A DNA stretch of 64,000 nucleotides from Pyrrhosoma nymphula (lineage: Eukaryota; Arthropoda; Insecta; Odonata; Coenagrionidae). Positions 1 through 12,060 of the stretch are shown piece after piece; position 1 is the stretch's first letter, and the number at the start of each line of letters is the position of its first letter. The position numbers were made by a program, and so were the translations under genes. Under the pieces are notes generated by a model. It saw only the letters and a list, made by a program, of their open reading frames with translations, did not search any database and was not told the origin of the DNA. Location: positions 16,032,699 to 16,096,698 of the forward strand of contig OY754336.1 in NCBI GenBank assembly GCA_963573305.1, read 5' to 3'.

Positions 1-545
1 AAAATCATTTCACCTTGAATTTTATGAATTTGACGTCATTTTAAAGATAAAAAAACTCCCATCTTTCAAGTGATGTCTAAATTTTTAACCACTTGCCAAA
101 CCACTTTTCGAGCAATTTGCTTGAAAATACAAGCTGTTTTACTTGGGATTGATTACGGCTGTGCGCTCCAGAGGGAGAATATTAAAACCATTAGGATTTC
201 GTGACATCTAGATTTCGTCAAAAAACTAACGGTGTATAGATTGCATGTTTTCTCAACTATTTATATGAATTAAACTATTACTAACCGCAGTAATATTTAC
301 AGAATCAAAAGAAAAACTTCTGTTTTGAAGGCTTTTTAGCCGTACGGCGTGAAAAAATGAGTCAAAATAGAGACTTATGAGGATATATTTATTTAATTAC
401 CGAGAATGTTGGTCATGTATAACTATATTTTTGCGCCAATAATATTCAAATATTTACTTCATACTTTTTACAGATGCTGAGAGTAAAATATACAATTCGA
501 ATATGGTATCCATTATGACTAGGGGAATATTTCGCTCAAACTACC
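1..545 (+). repeat. Dispersed ~520-bp repeat, copy 1
   Basis: This AT-rich segment is repeated at 18446-18965 in the same orientation and at 35815-36312 inverted. Shared landmarks are TGTGCGCTCCAGAGGGAGA near 160-178, an AACGGTGT block near 228, a CGGCGTGAAAAAATGAGT-like block near 344 and a common right end around GAATATGG...GACTAGGG. The left end may be cut by the window. No coding capacity, terminal inverted repeat or target duplication is visible, so the class is unknown. Confidence 0.8.
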
Positions 546-2040
546 TTTAAGACCGGGAATTAAAAATCTTTGGAAAAATTCATGAGGAATTATGTAAAGC
601 ATTTGAATAAATTGAGAATAAGTATTAAATGATAGAAACAGAGCGGTGATTACCCTCGAATGGTATTTTAATTATGCAATATAACGGATGGTGGGAGAAA
701 ATATTTGTGATTCCTTTTCTCGAAATACCTCCATGAGTCACAGCGAATTTCTTCTGCGTATTAAAGAGAACCTTTCCTAGAAATTATGCCGCAAAAGTGC
801 ACGATGATAAAAATGAGCGTATAGGTGCAACAAAATAAAAAGTTGATATACATTTCAATCAATATGCGATATTTGTGTCTGTGAAAACATTTATCCTTTA
901 AGAATATCCGTAAGAGAGGTTAATTTCCTGATCCCTCGAAGAAAGCATCCGTAAAAGTAAAGTCATTTGTTATCGTGTGTTCTTCCTTTTCCGGCTGTGA
1001 AACACATTCAGTTTGTTCTATGTAATATTGAAACAATAAATATATTTTTTATCTAAATTTTCTAAAATATAATAGATTAGATATACTTACAGTGGTTTTA
1101 AATTAAAAGAAGATTCGACAGAAATGAGGCTGCGCTGCGAATAGGAGGTATCCCTAATCAGTTTTAGAAAGCCAGTCGGAAGTATGACTAATTATTTCTT
1201 ATTGTAGCGCGTTTTCTAATGCGTTAATTTTGGCGTTCATTAAGCTTCAAAGTTTTCAGTTTCGTTTCCCCTTTTTTGGACCCATGTTGAACTCTCACGA
1301 TCCCTTTTGACGTCAATAAAAACGGGGAAAAGAATGATGCGTCAGGCTTCCTGTAAAGGTTTGTTTGTTCAAAAGATAGTATCTCTTTTGAAGCCTGCGA
1401 TTGAAAAGAAACCTCCTAGTAAATTATAATAATTTTTATTCCTCTTAAAGCATAACACAATCGGTACGAAACATCATACAAAATGAGGAATATAGACACA
1501 CCTTACGGACTATAGTCCCACTTTGGGGTTACCGACTCTTTACTAATTAACTTAACAAATAGGCTTATGTGTTACATACAGAATTTAAAAGAAAAAAATT
1601 TGAATGCTGGAACTCTTTCACCAAAAAGGACAAGGAAATCACAGGAAATAAATTTATTCTCATTACATTGAACATATCTAACGGCTTGGCAAATTTTCCA
1701 TTCACTTTCAAGAGTACTTATATTGAGTGGTAATTAACAGAAACAATTTGGTCCAAATAATTGTAGCATTGTCTGAATATTTCAGTTTCGGGCCTAGGAA
1801 TCAGTACATTATTATCATGATAAATGACGTGATTATTATTTATTATCTGAGATTATTTTACGGCCAGCAAAGAGGTAAATATTTTTACAGACATGGCAGA
1901 AATTGTTTTTTATCCCGCGAGTGCAGTCTCGTCGTAACTGAACGGAGTTCGGGTGATGCAGGGACGAGTCGTATGGTGCGCGGCGATATTTTACATCTCT
2001 GAGATATTGCTCCGCTTTGAAACGAGTGGATTACGAGCCA
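546..2040. other. AT-rich spacer, nothing recognised
   Basis: No splice-flanked open frame, RNA gene or repeat boundary is recognised here. It could be intron or intergenic DNA. Confidence 0.5.
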
Positions 2041-2500
2041 ACTGAGAGAGTGAGGGTGAGAGGTCGGTCTCGCTTTCCACCCCCTCCCTCCCCTCTTCCT
2101 CCCCCCCCCCCCTCTTCCTTCCCCCCCACACCCCCACCCCCTTCGTTTTTCTGAGCCCGCATGGCTTTTTTTTTCTGCGTGCGACTTTCACTCTCGTTGC
2201 CGCCACCCCCGTCTATACCACCCCCCACCCATTCTGCCCTCTCCCACGCCCTCCCCACCCCTCCCCTCCCCACCCACCCAACTCCTCCCCTTTTCCGAAC
2301 CCCGTTTTGTTTGCGATTTCGCCTCTGGCGAGAGATCACAGCTCCTCCATGCGGGCGAATGGGTTACTACGGGATGAGCGGAGCACGTGCCCCCTCCCAG
2401 CAGTAGCTCAGTCAGTCACTCTCTGCGCCCATCGTCACTCAGTACTCATTCTTTTTGCCCCCTCCACCCTCAGCCTCCGCCCCACCCCTTTACACACACC
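2041..2500 (+). repeat. Pyrimidine-rich low-complexity block
   Basis: The + strand is dominated by C and T, with a C run around 2098-2112 and many CCCCACCC-type motifs. The minus strand is therefore G-rich and could form G-quadruplexes. Open frames on both strands are low-complexity (Pro/Ser or Gly/Arg rich) and overlap one another, as expected of composition rather than coding. Confidence 0.75.
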
Positions 2501-2552
2501 TACATATGCTGCCCTGCAAGTCACCTCAATGAACGTGTGGCAGGGGGTGACT
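2500..2552 (+). repeat. Short conserved hairpin repeat, copy 1
   Basis: The segment reads CTACATATG, then CCCTGCAAG, then GTGTGGCAGGGGGTGA. CCCTGC pairs with GCAGGG to make a stem. A second copy is at 8206-8261. From memory this resembles a hairpin repeat that is widespread in arthropod genomes; its parent element is not identifiable here. Confidence 0.6.
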
Positions 2553-5150
2553 CCACACTCAAATGATTTTACTTTTACTAATTATTTCCTCGATGGTTCG
2601 GACAATTAACCTCTCTCGTGGATATTTAAAGGAGAAATGTTTTGCTGACACAAATATATTAATTGAATTGCTCATCCACTTGTTGTTTTGCTGCGCCTAT
2701 ACGCTCATTTTTATTATCGTGCACTCACGCGGTATCATTTCTGGAAAAAGTTATCTTTAATACGCAGCAGAAATTCACGGGAGACTAATGGAGGTCTTTC
2801 GAGAAAAGGAATCACAATTTGTTTCCTCCACCGTCCGTTAAGTTACATAATTCAAACAGCATTTGCGGGTAAGAATGCAACAACCCTTGATCACACAATC
2901 ATTCTATCATTAGCTATATAACTAAATATACTGTTAATTAGCGTGCCTGTATGGATGTGTGGAAGTTCACATTCAATACGGCTTCTGATTGCTGATCTAT
3001 TCATACATGCGGAATGTACTTACATTTCACTCGTTGATCATGAGGACCCTCAGTCATGCTTATAGCCTAATCGCGCAAAAATGATTACAAAATTACAGAC
3101 GAATATACACAATAGAATTGGCATCCCATTCCGAATTTAAAAAATGAAATAACAAAAGTATACAAAACAACGCCACCTGTGGTTGCCATTCACATTATTT
3201 GCGGCTTCGATCAGAGGTAGTGTGGACCCTAATCATTCGCGGAAAGAGGAAGCATTTTAAACCTGCCTGCAGTGCAATCTCTCTCTAATGTAATGCATAT
3301 GATCTAACCTACCTTCATTACTCGGGAGTTAATATGTTCTCAACATCTTTGGAGAAGTAATTCGCCTCAAGCCCTTCACCTTTTGGTGTGTCCAAAGGAT
3401 TCATAGGCTCCGGAGATTTGCCTATTATCCATTAAAAAATGAAAGGAATAATTCATTCGCCTCAAATTAATTATTGTTTTTCTCTTTTAAACCTTTACTG
3501 AAAGCACAAATTTAATAGATGAAAAATATTTATTAATACCATAGCATGAATGTGATCGGCCGAATGGAATAGCCAAACGGCCGTGGAATATCCCCCCCCC
3601 CCCACGTCGCACTTAATGCCGATAATTATTTTGCGTGTATCTCTACGTGTCGAAGCGTCAGGGTTAAATCAATCCCCACCCTTGTGCATTCCGCCGAACC
3701 CTTTCTTAACCCTCCGCAATGTATTTATATATAGAGATATCCCTAACACTTCCTTCTATCTTCATTGCCCGATGCTAAATTACTTCAATTTCTATTTCAT
3801 AATTCTCATTATTTTTAAAATATGCTTTACAGATGAGACAATCTCCAACTTTAGGTGTCAAAATCTTGATTTTTTATTGGTTTTCGTTGTTAAATTTGGA
3901 AGTAAAAGTTTCGGCTATAGAAGGTTCCTTTACAAAAAGTGTGAACTGTAAAGACTTTCTATTAATTATCTTCTTTGTCCATTGCTTTGTCATGTCTTCC
4001 ATAAGTATATTTTCACCTAGATGTACCTTGGTATCATCCAAGTCGTTTATTCATAAGCACACATCTTTTTCCTTTTATTTCTCGTCAATTTAACATATTA
4101 TTGAGCATAGCATGTTGTGAAAATTGTGCTGAGTTAGTAGTGTGAATCATCTTAGCTTTAGAATGCAAAAAGTAGTAATGGATGGATACAAGTTATTCTC
4201 ATATGCCCTGTGCCAACATTTGGAGGTAAAAAAAGGACTTCCACACTCAATGAAGAGTTGTATTCCTCCTTACGCAAATTCTGTGATCTTTCACTGCATT
4301 CATTACGGTGAGGAAGCACTATTAGCAATAGTATATGTAGCTGGTAAGTAATTAGGTTTCTTAGGAAATGTTGATAGATTCGAATTTGCCTGTGAAAAAA
4401 CCTGCTCTTTCGTTTTTCAATTGGAGTCTCTAAGCAGGAATGCCACTATAAATAGCTTTAGATGTCGCTTTGGTTTCACGCTGGCGTATGCTACGTCTTG
4501 TCAATACTGATGTTTCCATTGTAAGCTGGTTTATATCATTTTAATCATCTTTTTAACTGATGCAGAGTTAACGTAATCTCGGATCTAACGATGTGAAAAT
4601 GAATCTAAAATGCGGCTTTGAGTTCAGATCAGATTTCTATTCTCGTTGTAACCAGCGTTATGAAAGTAATTTATGTGTTTTATAATCAATGATGTCAGAC
4701 CATAATACGCGCAAAAAATCTTATTCTTCCACGCTCCTAAAAACGGAGTGAATATTTGCCCGAAAGGACTCTTAACTTAACTAAAAAGGAGTGGTGTTTA
4801 TTTCCTCAAATTGGGTAAAATTGAACGAGCGTCTTGAGCGACTTATAAATATCAACTGACCAACCCGAATTTCAGCTTATTTATTGATTCCCTCGGCAAA
4901 ATTGTAGAGGCTGAAATCGAATATCGGTGGAATAATGAAAAATAGGCAACACCCTCATGTCAGGGTTCCAGACCTCTACCTTCACTCCCGTTCAGTCAGA
5001 GCCCCTTCCCCTGTGCACCCTCACTCCCGTTTTTCTCGGCTCCAACACCAAAGAGTGGGTTTATGATCCCAATTTCGTGAGCGCTCGGTTTTCCGCCGTT
5101 AGCAATGCGGGACGGAAGTGACAAGTGTAATTCCATTGGGTATATTTCTT
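2553..5150. other. AT-rich spacer with a C12-like run
   Basis: No gene is supported. A C homopolymer lies at about 3592-3603. Open frames of 60-120 codons here lack splice context and protein-like composition. Confidence 0.5.
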
Positions 5151-6130
5151 CCGCGTTTTCCCTCCCGCCCCCCCCCCCTCCCCTTTTCAACCCAACCCCC
5201 CAAACTGGAAACCCGTAACTGCGAGAGCCCGAGCAATGCGCAGCCGCTTCTCGTAAAGCACTCAAAATGGAGGCTTTTTGGTGGGGCCGTGTTAAGTAAG
5301 TGACGGGGGACACGGGCGGGGGGGCCCTTCTGCCCCTGTTTCAAGCCTGTGAGGGTCCTCCTCTCCCTCCCTCTACCCTCCTCCGCGCGCCACGCCCCCC
5401 TTTCGTCTCCATTCTATTCCTACCTCTCTACATGCTCACCTCCCCCTCCCGCCTTCTCACTCTCTCTTGCCTTTTTTCCCACCTCTTCCATCTCATTCTG
5501 TGTCCCAATTCCATTACCCACCCTCTCCCTAACTCCCTCTGAATTTCCTCGCCAAAACTCTTCCTCGCCAACCCTCCCCCATATTTACCGCTCTGCGCCC
5601 CTATCCTTTATCCCCTCTACCTAGCATCCACTCCGACGCCCTCTCGGTCGGTTCGAGGGGTGGGGGAGGAGCGTGGGGGCTTTCCCCTAGATACCCTGGC
5701 CTCTTTTTAACCCTCTCCTGCTTCCTTCCATTCCTAATTACCGGAGAGGATATTCAGGGGCGATGAGGTGAAGGGTTGGTGGGTGAGGTGGAGGACTGGA
5801 GCGAAGGGGTGTCGGTGCAAGGGTTCTAGGGAGTAGTTCGGGAGGAAGAGTGTGAGATTATTTGGAAAGGTTGGGCGAAGCTTTCATAATGATTAATTAC
5901 CCACCACTCTCCCATTTGTTTATTTATCCGACTGGCTCTCCCTTTTTTTTCTCATCTCTCCCCGCTGTCTCTCTCTCTCTCTCTCTCATCCACTCATGCA
6001 ATCGGTCGGAGAGCATTCGGCGTTTTTAATGTTCCGTCAGAGGAGGAATTCCTTCCCCGCCCCTCTCCCGCCCCCGCACCCTCTCACCGCTCCCCCCATC
6101 CCGGGGAACTCTCGGCCCGATTATGGTCGT
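5150..6130 (+). repeat. Pyrimidine-rich block with (CT)n
   Basis: A long C/T-rich stretch (5160-5640) is followed by a G-rich interlude (5640-5880) and a second C/T stretch with a (CT)n microsatellite at about 5968-5988. The overlapping frames on both strands are compositional artefacts. Confidence 0.75.
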
Positions 6131-7203
6131 ATCCTTTTAGATAGAAAATTGACTCCAAAACAGCACCGTGTCCCCGACATCCCCTGTCATTGTGTGCCTT
6201 GCCATGATACCAGCGTGGGCGTGTTGACCTTTTCGAACGACCCTGTAATTGGGAAAAGTTGATACACATTTGATTTTGGGAGGCGTGTTATCGTAAGTTC
6301 GTGGTCATGGCATTTTTTTGTTTGTTCAAATAATGTAATTGATGAAACAAATGAATTCAAACAATAGAAGACTTAATTAAGAAGCTTTTTAGAGGTGAAT
6401 ATTCAAGTGTATGTAGCAAGACGAAGGGGAAGAGAAAAGTGGCTGCTACTACTCAGGAAAGATATAAGAATAGGAATAAGTGCGCGCCGTTTTACGTGTA
6501 ATCTTAGTAGCTATAAAGTCAATAGAAGTTTGCAAATGATAACCAATATTGTAGTCTCAATTAATGATGATGACTGTGTTTATTTAGGATATTTTTTATT
6601 AAATTTCTAGAGGAGTAGAGTAAATTCCTTTTTTACCGTAAATGTTTTCCACATTGCGAAGGAACTCTACTAAAACTGTAGAGGATACGAGCGTTTCTTT
6701 TTGGATATTTCAGTTGAAATAGTCAGTAATTGTCATTGAGGTCAATTTTATTTTTGCATCCATTCCTGCCTTCCTCAATTGAGTTTTCGGCTATAATTTT
6801 AGCCCGCTTCCTTCCTCTGTCTCAGCTACTAAAAAAACACGACTTCGGCCTTTGTGATTTGGTATCTGTTTAAATTTTCTCTAATAAAATACTATTTTGA
6901 TTCATCACATTCCTATTTTCGTTTATTTTTACTACTCTATTATTTTGTGGAGTTTTACGTTGTCCTTCGCCTTATTTTTCTAGATTATTCTCCGAACCCG
7001 GATCAATGAGCGCTGATTCACTCTTCTGAATAAAACTTTAGGGAAAGGCAAACTTATGAAGGGTAGAGGGAGTGGGAGGGATGTGGCACCTTATCGACTG
7101 AAATAATTTGACTCGCATCTGCGCTTATGTTTTTAGAAGAAGTTACTTGATATATTTAATTAAATCGCTCGTGACGCTCCGTGCTGTCTAAATTGATCGA
7201 ATG
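6131..7203. other. AT-rich spacer, nothing recognised
   Basis: No coding, RNA or repeat structure could be supported in this stretch. Confidence 0.5.
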
Positions 7204-7246
7204 GATGACATTGCCTCTTCCAATCCCGTGAAGAGGCAATGTCATC
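7204..7246. repeat. Perfect 17-bp hairpin
   Basis: GATGACATTGCCTCTTC at 7204-7220 is followed by a 9-base loop and its exact reverse complement at 7230-7246. The function is unknown. It is shorter than a typical miRNA precursor, and no mature or star duplex can be argued from sequence alone. Confidence 0.7.
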
Positions 7247-7407
7247 TCAGCACTCAGCAGTAGAATAAATCTCAGCACTTTCGGTGATTTTTATTTATTT
7301 ATTAATTATTGTGTTTATAGTTCACCCAACATGAAAAAAAATTACGTGATGAACTAAAACAATTACAATTAATACCAGTCAAGGCTGGCTGAAACTGTAC
7401 ATATACG

Positions 7408-7977
7408 CTATCTTAAATTAATTGAGCACATTGTGAGACTTAGACAATTTTCAATTATTTCCTTGCGAAAGTGCTCCTTATCCATGAACAAATTAAGATC
7501 TTCACAGAAGTTATTATAACTACTACAAATTCTGGTACGGAGGCTTCCGCGGTGATTAATTGGAAAAGTATTTTCCGGGTTAAGGCCGGGTTGGTCCATT
7601 TGGGCGGACGACAGTTTCGGGCGCATTCCAGCTCCCGTCTTCAGGTCCAACTGAAGACGGTACCTGTAAAATACGTAAATACAGTTGGACCTGAAGACGA
7701 GAGCTGGAATGCGCCCGAAACTGTCGTCCGCCCAAATGGACCAACCCTTACCAACCTTAACCCGGAAAATACTTTTCCTACTACAAATTCTATTTAAGGA
7801 TGCATTTTTACAAATAGTTGCTCCTTGCATCCCTTATGTAAAAAGTCCTCTTTTGCCTCTCCTTATTAATTGGCACTATTAAGCTTAATTTACTTAACAA
7901 ATCCTCATTGTTACCTTTGTTGACTACATCATGTATAAATATTAAATAACTCATTACTTTCCGGTCACCCAGTGTTT
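7408..7977 (-). pseudogene. LINE reverse-transcriptase C-terminal remnant
   Basis: On the minus strand, from about 7977 down, a frame opens with QTLGDRKVMSYL, continues through NNEDLLSKLSLIVP and RDARSNY, and then shifts frame by one base near 7815. The second frame reads LNRIC, is broken by the palindromic insertion at 7534-7778, and resumes with SSYNNFCEDLNLF to a stop just before 7408. The pattern LGDRxV...LLSxLxLxVP...R...LNRxCxxYN...D.F is typical of the C-terminal end of ORF2 in Jockey/CR1/R1-type non-LTR retrotransposons, downstream of the polymerase. This is a dead 3' fragment: it is truncated upstream, frameshifted and interrupted. The exact clade cannot be assigned by eye. Confidence 0.65.
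7521..7791. mobile_element. Palindromic Penelope-type element #1 with 13-bp TSD
   Basis: The element proper is 7534-7778, flanked by direct repeats TACTACAAATTCT at 7521-7533 and 7779-7791. Near-perfect inverted arms run 7562 inward and 7778 inward around a centre near 7670. A one-sided 28-bp tail occupies 7534-7561. The right arm carries CTGAAGA (7691-7697), a hairpin with a 6-base loop and GAAAC (from 7717); the left arm carries the same core on the minus strand. It sits inside a LINE remnant, and removing the element plus one repeat rejoins the LINE frame. The PLE assignment is by shared architecture with the copies at 29.8 and 56.0 kb. Confidence 0.7.
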
Positions 7978-8205
7978 GGAGTATATTGTGAGTGATGGAA
8001 GTATTTATTTTTTTTTAACAGCTCCAAATGAGATTATTTGGAATAATTTCGTGAGCAAATATTGACGAATTTTCCCTATTCAAAGAAAAAGAACTCCTTA
8101 GAGAGCCTCCTCGTCACTCATTGCCTCTTAGCCTTCGTCCCTCATGACGTCAATCGCGTCATCCTTTCTGCTCAATGATACGTGTAGCAGAGCGTATTTG
8201 AAGCG
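7978..8205. other. Spacer
   Basis: AT-rich with a T9 run near 8010. Nothing else is recognised. Confidence 0.4.
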
Positions 8206-8261
8206 CTCTACATCTACAAAATACCCTGCAAGCCACCACGGGGGTGTGTGGCAGGGGGTGA
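8206..8261 (+). repeat. Short conserved hairpin repeat, copy 2
   Basis: The segment reads CTCTACATCTACAAAATA, then CCCTGCAAGCCACC, then GGTGTGTGGCAGGGGGTGA. CCCTGC pairs with GCAGGG, and GCCAC pairs with GTGGC inside it, giving a two-part stem. It matches the copy at 2500-2552. Confidence 0.65.
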
Positions 8262-8869
8262 GTATTCACCAACATGCATTACACTATACCATCTATCTAT
8301 ATGCTCTACTTCTCATAGTGACTGTATATATCCTGGGAATGTGTCTGCTCCGGAGCGGTGTCATATTAAAATCTAGGATGTATGTTCATGAGGCAATTGC
8401 AAAATCCTGGAAAATTTATGGAAATTCCTCGTTTTTTTTAAATTAACGGATGAATCACGGAACCCCAGGGAAAGAAACGAAAAAAATTCGAAATTTGTGA
8501 CGATGCGCCGTTTTCATGATTATCATTTGCTGGTTTGCTTTACCGTAGATGTAACTGTAATGTCATCTGTCCTGACATAAATTAACATAATGGTGTAAAG
8601 AAAGAAGAACAAGAAAAAAATTACCATCCATCGTTGAGGGGACATTTCGGGTAAAAAAATACCGGAAATGTAGAAATTTCCTGCGAAATTCAGGCTTTCC
8701 AGTTTCTGTTTTCATATTTTAAATTAATCATGGTGTGTTCACAACGGGACCGTTTCGGAGTGCCGAGTCATCAAGTCGGACTCATGACGGAGATTTTTCG
8801 ATATTTTTGACTCTTACGCCCGGGGTTGCGCGTGCGAAATATGATATTTGGTTGGGTTTGTCGGCGTGT
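8262..8869. other. AT-rich spacer
   Basis: No feature could be supported beyond ordinary AT-rich spacer. Confidence 0.4.
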
Positions 8870-9350
8870 TTTTTTTGCCCGAAAGAGTTTGCTGTGGTAG
8901 TGGCGGCAGAGGGGTGGGTGCTGGAAGGGGATGGAGAGAGGGTCTCTCATATCTCGCGAGCGAGGGGGGTTGCTGCGGCGTCCTCGTCTTCGGCTGCAAA
9001 CACCGGTTGCACGGCGTGTGTTCCCGGGGAAGAAGAAGGGTGGGCGGGGCAGGGTTGATCCACTGTTTGCTGTTTCCGGTCTTCTTCTCCCCCGTCCCTC
9101 CCACCGCCAGCTCCTCCTCTCGTTCCGATTGTCTTCCGTATTCCATTTTCCACTCTCGCCCTCTGGCCCGCTCGCTCAGCAAATACCACCATCTCGCTTC
9201 TGCCTCCCCTTTGCCACCCCCCTGCCTTCTCTCTGTATTGCCTCTTCTCTCCCCTCTCTCCCTTGCACTGTTCCCTTCCCACGCCCGTTTCCCCTCTCCT
9301 CCTCCCCGCCCTCCGCACAGCCTTCCCAAGTCCTAAGCTCCGCGGTGCAG
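8870..9350 (+). repeat. G-rich then C/T-rich block
   Basis: G/T-rich sequence to about 9055 switches to strongly C/T-rich sequence. Open frames of 140-170 codons occur on both strands in several phases, which shows that depletion of stop codons by composition, not coding, explains them. Confidence 0.7.
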
Positions 9351-9377
9351 TAACGTCCTCGCATGTGGCTTGGGAGA

Positions 9378-9727
9378 TAAAAATATAATTCTTTGTTCAT
9401 CATATCGACCTCTCAATTTGATATAAGTGATATCGAGTTTAGGTCATGAAATTAAAACAGCTATTCTTTGCCGACGTTTCGGAATTTAATTATTCCAACT
9501 TCAGGGCATATAATACATTCATTTGAGACCTTCATCATCAGGTCATTATTGTCGATGACTAGTCATTAACTCGTCATCGACAATAGTGACCTGATGTTGA
9601 ATGTCTCAAATGAATGTATTATATGCCCTGAAGTTGGAATAATTAAATTCCGAAACGTCGGCAAAGAATAGCTGTTTTAATTTCATGACCTAAACTCGAT
9701 ATTACTTCCTTATATGCTAAAAATATA
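9378..9727. mobile_element. Palindromic Penelope-type element #2
   Basis: The inverted arms span about 9425-9707 (AAGTGATATCGAG against CTCGATATTACTT at the ends) with a centre near 9560. The right arm has CTGAAGT (9628-9634), hairpin GGAAT/ATTCC and GAAAC (from 9652). A possible 10-bp duplication TAAAAATATA lies at 9378-9387 and 9718-9727, leaving a ~37-bp tail on the left. The duplication is AT-rich, so the boundary is less certain than in the other copies. CTGAAGT departs by one base from CTGANGA. Confidence 0.6.
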
Positions 9728-11790
9728 CTTAAATGATGTATGGAAAAGTTTATTCCTTGACAGTGTTTTCGTAAATGAATGAGGGGTAATTTGTGTGGTG
9801 ATCATCTTTGCTGACTCCATGTGTATTGTCAGAGTTCATTAGTTTTTACATTAGTCTCCATATTGCTGTCATACCTCTTAGCCTGAAAAAACACAGGCCT
9901 CTTTCCATCCATCCTTCCAATTAAATTCAGAAACCATATTTCATAAAGGGGGCTCTATACCGGGGCTAAGAAGCTGGTTTCAGACGTTTCCCTCTAACCC
10001 AGTGACGGATTTTCCGTGACAGCTGGAGACTTGCAATTTTTGTCTGCTGTAGATGAAGAGTCATTTGTTGTTTTAAGTGGAGTATCTTTGCATTTTCCAC
10101 GATTTCTTAGTCTTGACATCCCTAATTTCCTGTTGTTCTGTGTTTGAAACGCCATCACAAAGCATGGAAATGCACTCTTCGCCTTCGTCGTGCCGCCGTC
10201 CATTTAGTCCTCTTCATTTCTTCTCTATCCTTTGGGAAACATTTTTTTTAAACATTTGATAAAAAGGGTGAATTTTCGTCGATTCGAATAAATGCGTTAT
10301 AGTGAATTAAGTAGGGAAGTGTATCATTTTTCACAAGTATCCCATTTCATTTTTCACAAGAATAACAGATTTAGCTGCCATTATATTTGTTTCGTGTATT
10401 TTTCCGTCACATTATAACAAACACGTTTGAGATTCCTACTGTCAATCTATTAATAAAGTTAAACTCCTCAGTTATAAAATTGAGGAAATTACTCCGAAAG
10501 ACTAGCATCATGAATGATTTTCATTTCTAGTGGTGTTTTACAGAAAAAATTACCTTGTTCGTCGTCTGACTGATTATCTGAATCAATCGTTGGGGGTATT
10601 TGGGCGTCATTCCTCAACCCTGGTTCTTCGGCTTCGTCGAAGGATGGTGACAGCTTTTGAAACAGCCCAAAGATGGAGAGCTGAGACGACTGATACTCCG
10701 CCAGCAAGTGGCTCGAAGGTCGTTACGTGCTAAAGACTGAATCCAGAGGATTTTCTCTGCTCGGGTTTACGCTGGATAACATGGATATTCGTGAGCACTT
10801 ATTCTTTCAGGGAAAGCGTTTTCTTGTTGCCCTTATGTGGCCTTTTAAGTTCTTTATCAGGGAGCATTCGTTACTTTGGGACTATTGTGACACCCAAGTC
10901 AAAAGTAAAAAAGTCTCCCACTTTTATTGTTGTTTGCCATCGAAGTGTTTCGCTTTTGGTCTCTAGTGGTCATTTTAAATTAGATTTTGATGCCTTTTAT
11001 TTAGAGCCTGGTTTCAGCTTGTTGTAGCACTTGTATGTATGCGTTATCTCGTCGAATATACGATATTTATTGCTTGTAGTCAGCTCTGGTACACTCACGG
11101 TCTACTTGAGTAATTTATTCATTGTTGTTTAGTTATCTGGCAAGTTCAGTGAAATATTAAGTCACCTTGATCATTGAGCACAATAATTTCTCACTTTTCA
11201 TGTAGCTCCTTATCTTTACTAATCCTATTTTAACGGTTTAGCAATAATTAAATTTAGGATTGGTAATTATAAAATGTTACTGCTTCCACTCAAAGAAAGT
11301 TCTGAATTTTGAAGAGGTGCTTGAAAGCTATTTTAACGGTTTCTATTTGTCTGTATACTTATGCATATTTTTACTACGCTCCATTGAGCAAAACGCTCCC
11401 TCGTGGCCGTCGTCTCTTGAAAATTCTGCGATTTCTTTATGTCGCGGTGTCAGCGGAAGCAGAGATATTCCTAAAATTAGCCTAATGGAAGAATAAATTC
11501 CTTAAAAAAATGTCAGCCGTCAAAATATGTTCCCGAATACGTTAATTGAGTCATGGTTCCCTTAAAAAAGACTTAAGTTTGTGTGCACGCTGGATCTGAG
11601 AATCTGTGAAGAATAATATCTATGCACGCAATTTTCTTTGGAATTACCGTTTTCATGGCGGAGAACTGATAGAAGATGGCTTCGTAGTGTATGCTTCTTT
11701 CAAGCAGGAACTTATTTCAGAGACATAAGGGTGGGGACCCTAGAAGCCATGATACTATTAGTGGTTGCCTGGTGCAATAAGGCGTTCGAC
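9728..11790. other. AT-rich spacer, nothing recognised
   Basis: No gene, RNA or mobile element could be supported. Confidence 0.45.
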
Positions 11791-12060
11791 TTTTGTCAGG
11801 TTCAACGCCCGTGATCCCGCCTCCCCTCGCCCCTCTTATCCCCTCCAACCCCCCTACCCTTCTTCTCCACCCCCGTCACCTAAGCAACCTGTCCTCTCTT
11901 AGAAGTACGCGGCCGCCCTTCAGCGTGCCTTCCTCTTCTTCCTCCCTCGCCTCGTCCTTCCTTTCTCTTGCCATCACATTCACCGTTCCCGTTAGATCGC
12001 TCTGCTTTCGGTCGATTTTCGACTTTTCAGCTTCTTCTCCATTCCTGCTGTAATTTTACA
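11790..12060 (+). repeat. Pyrimidine-rich block
   Basis: C/T-rich + strand with no protein-like frame. Same character as the other blocks listed. Confidence 0.65.
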
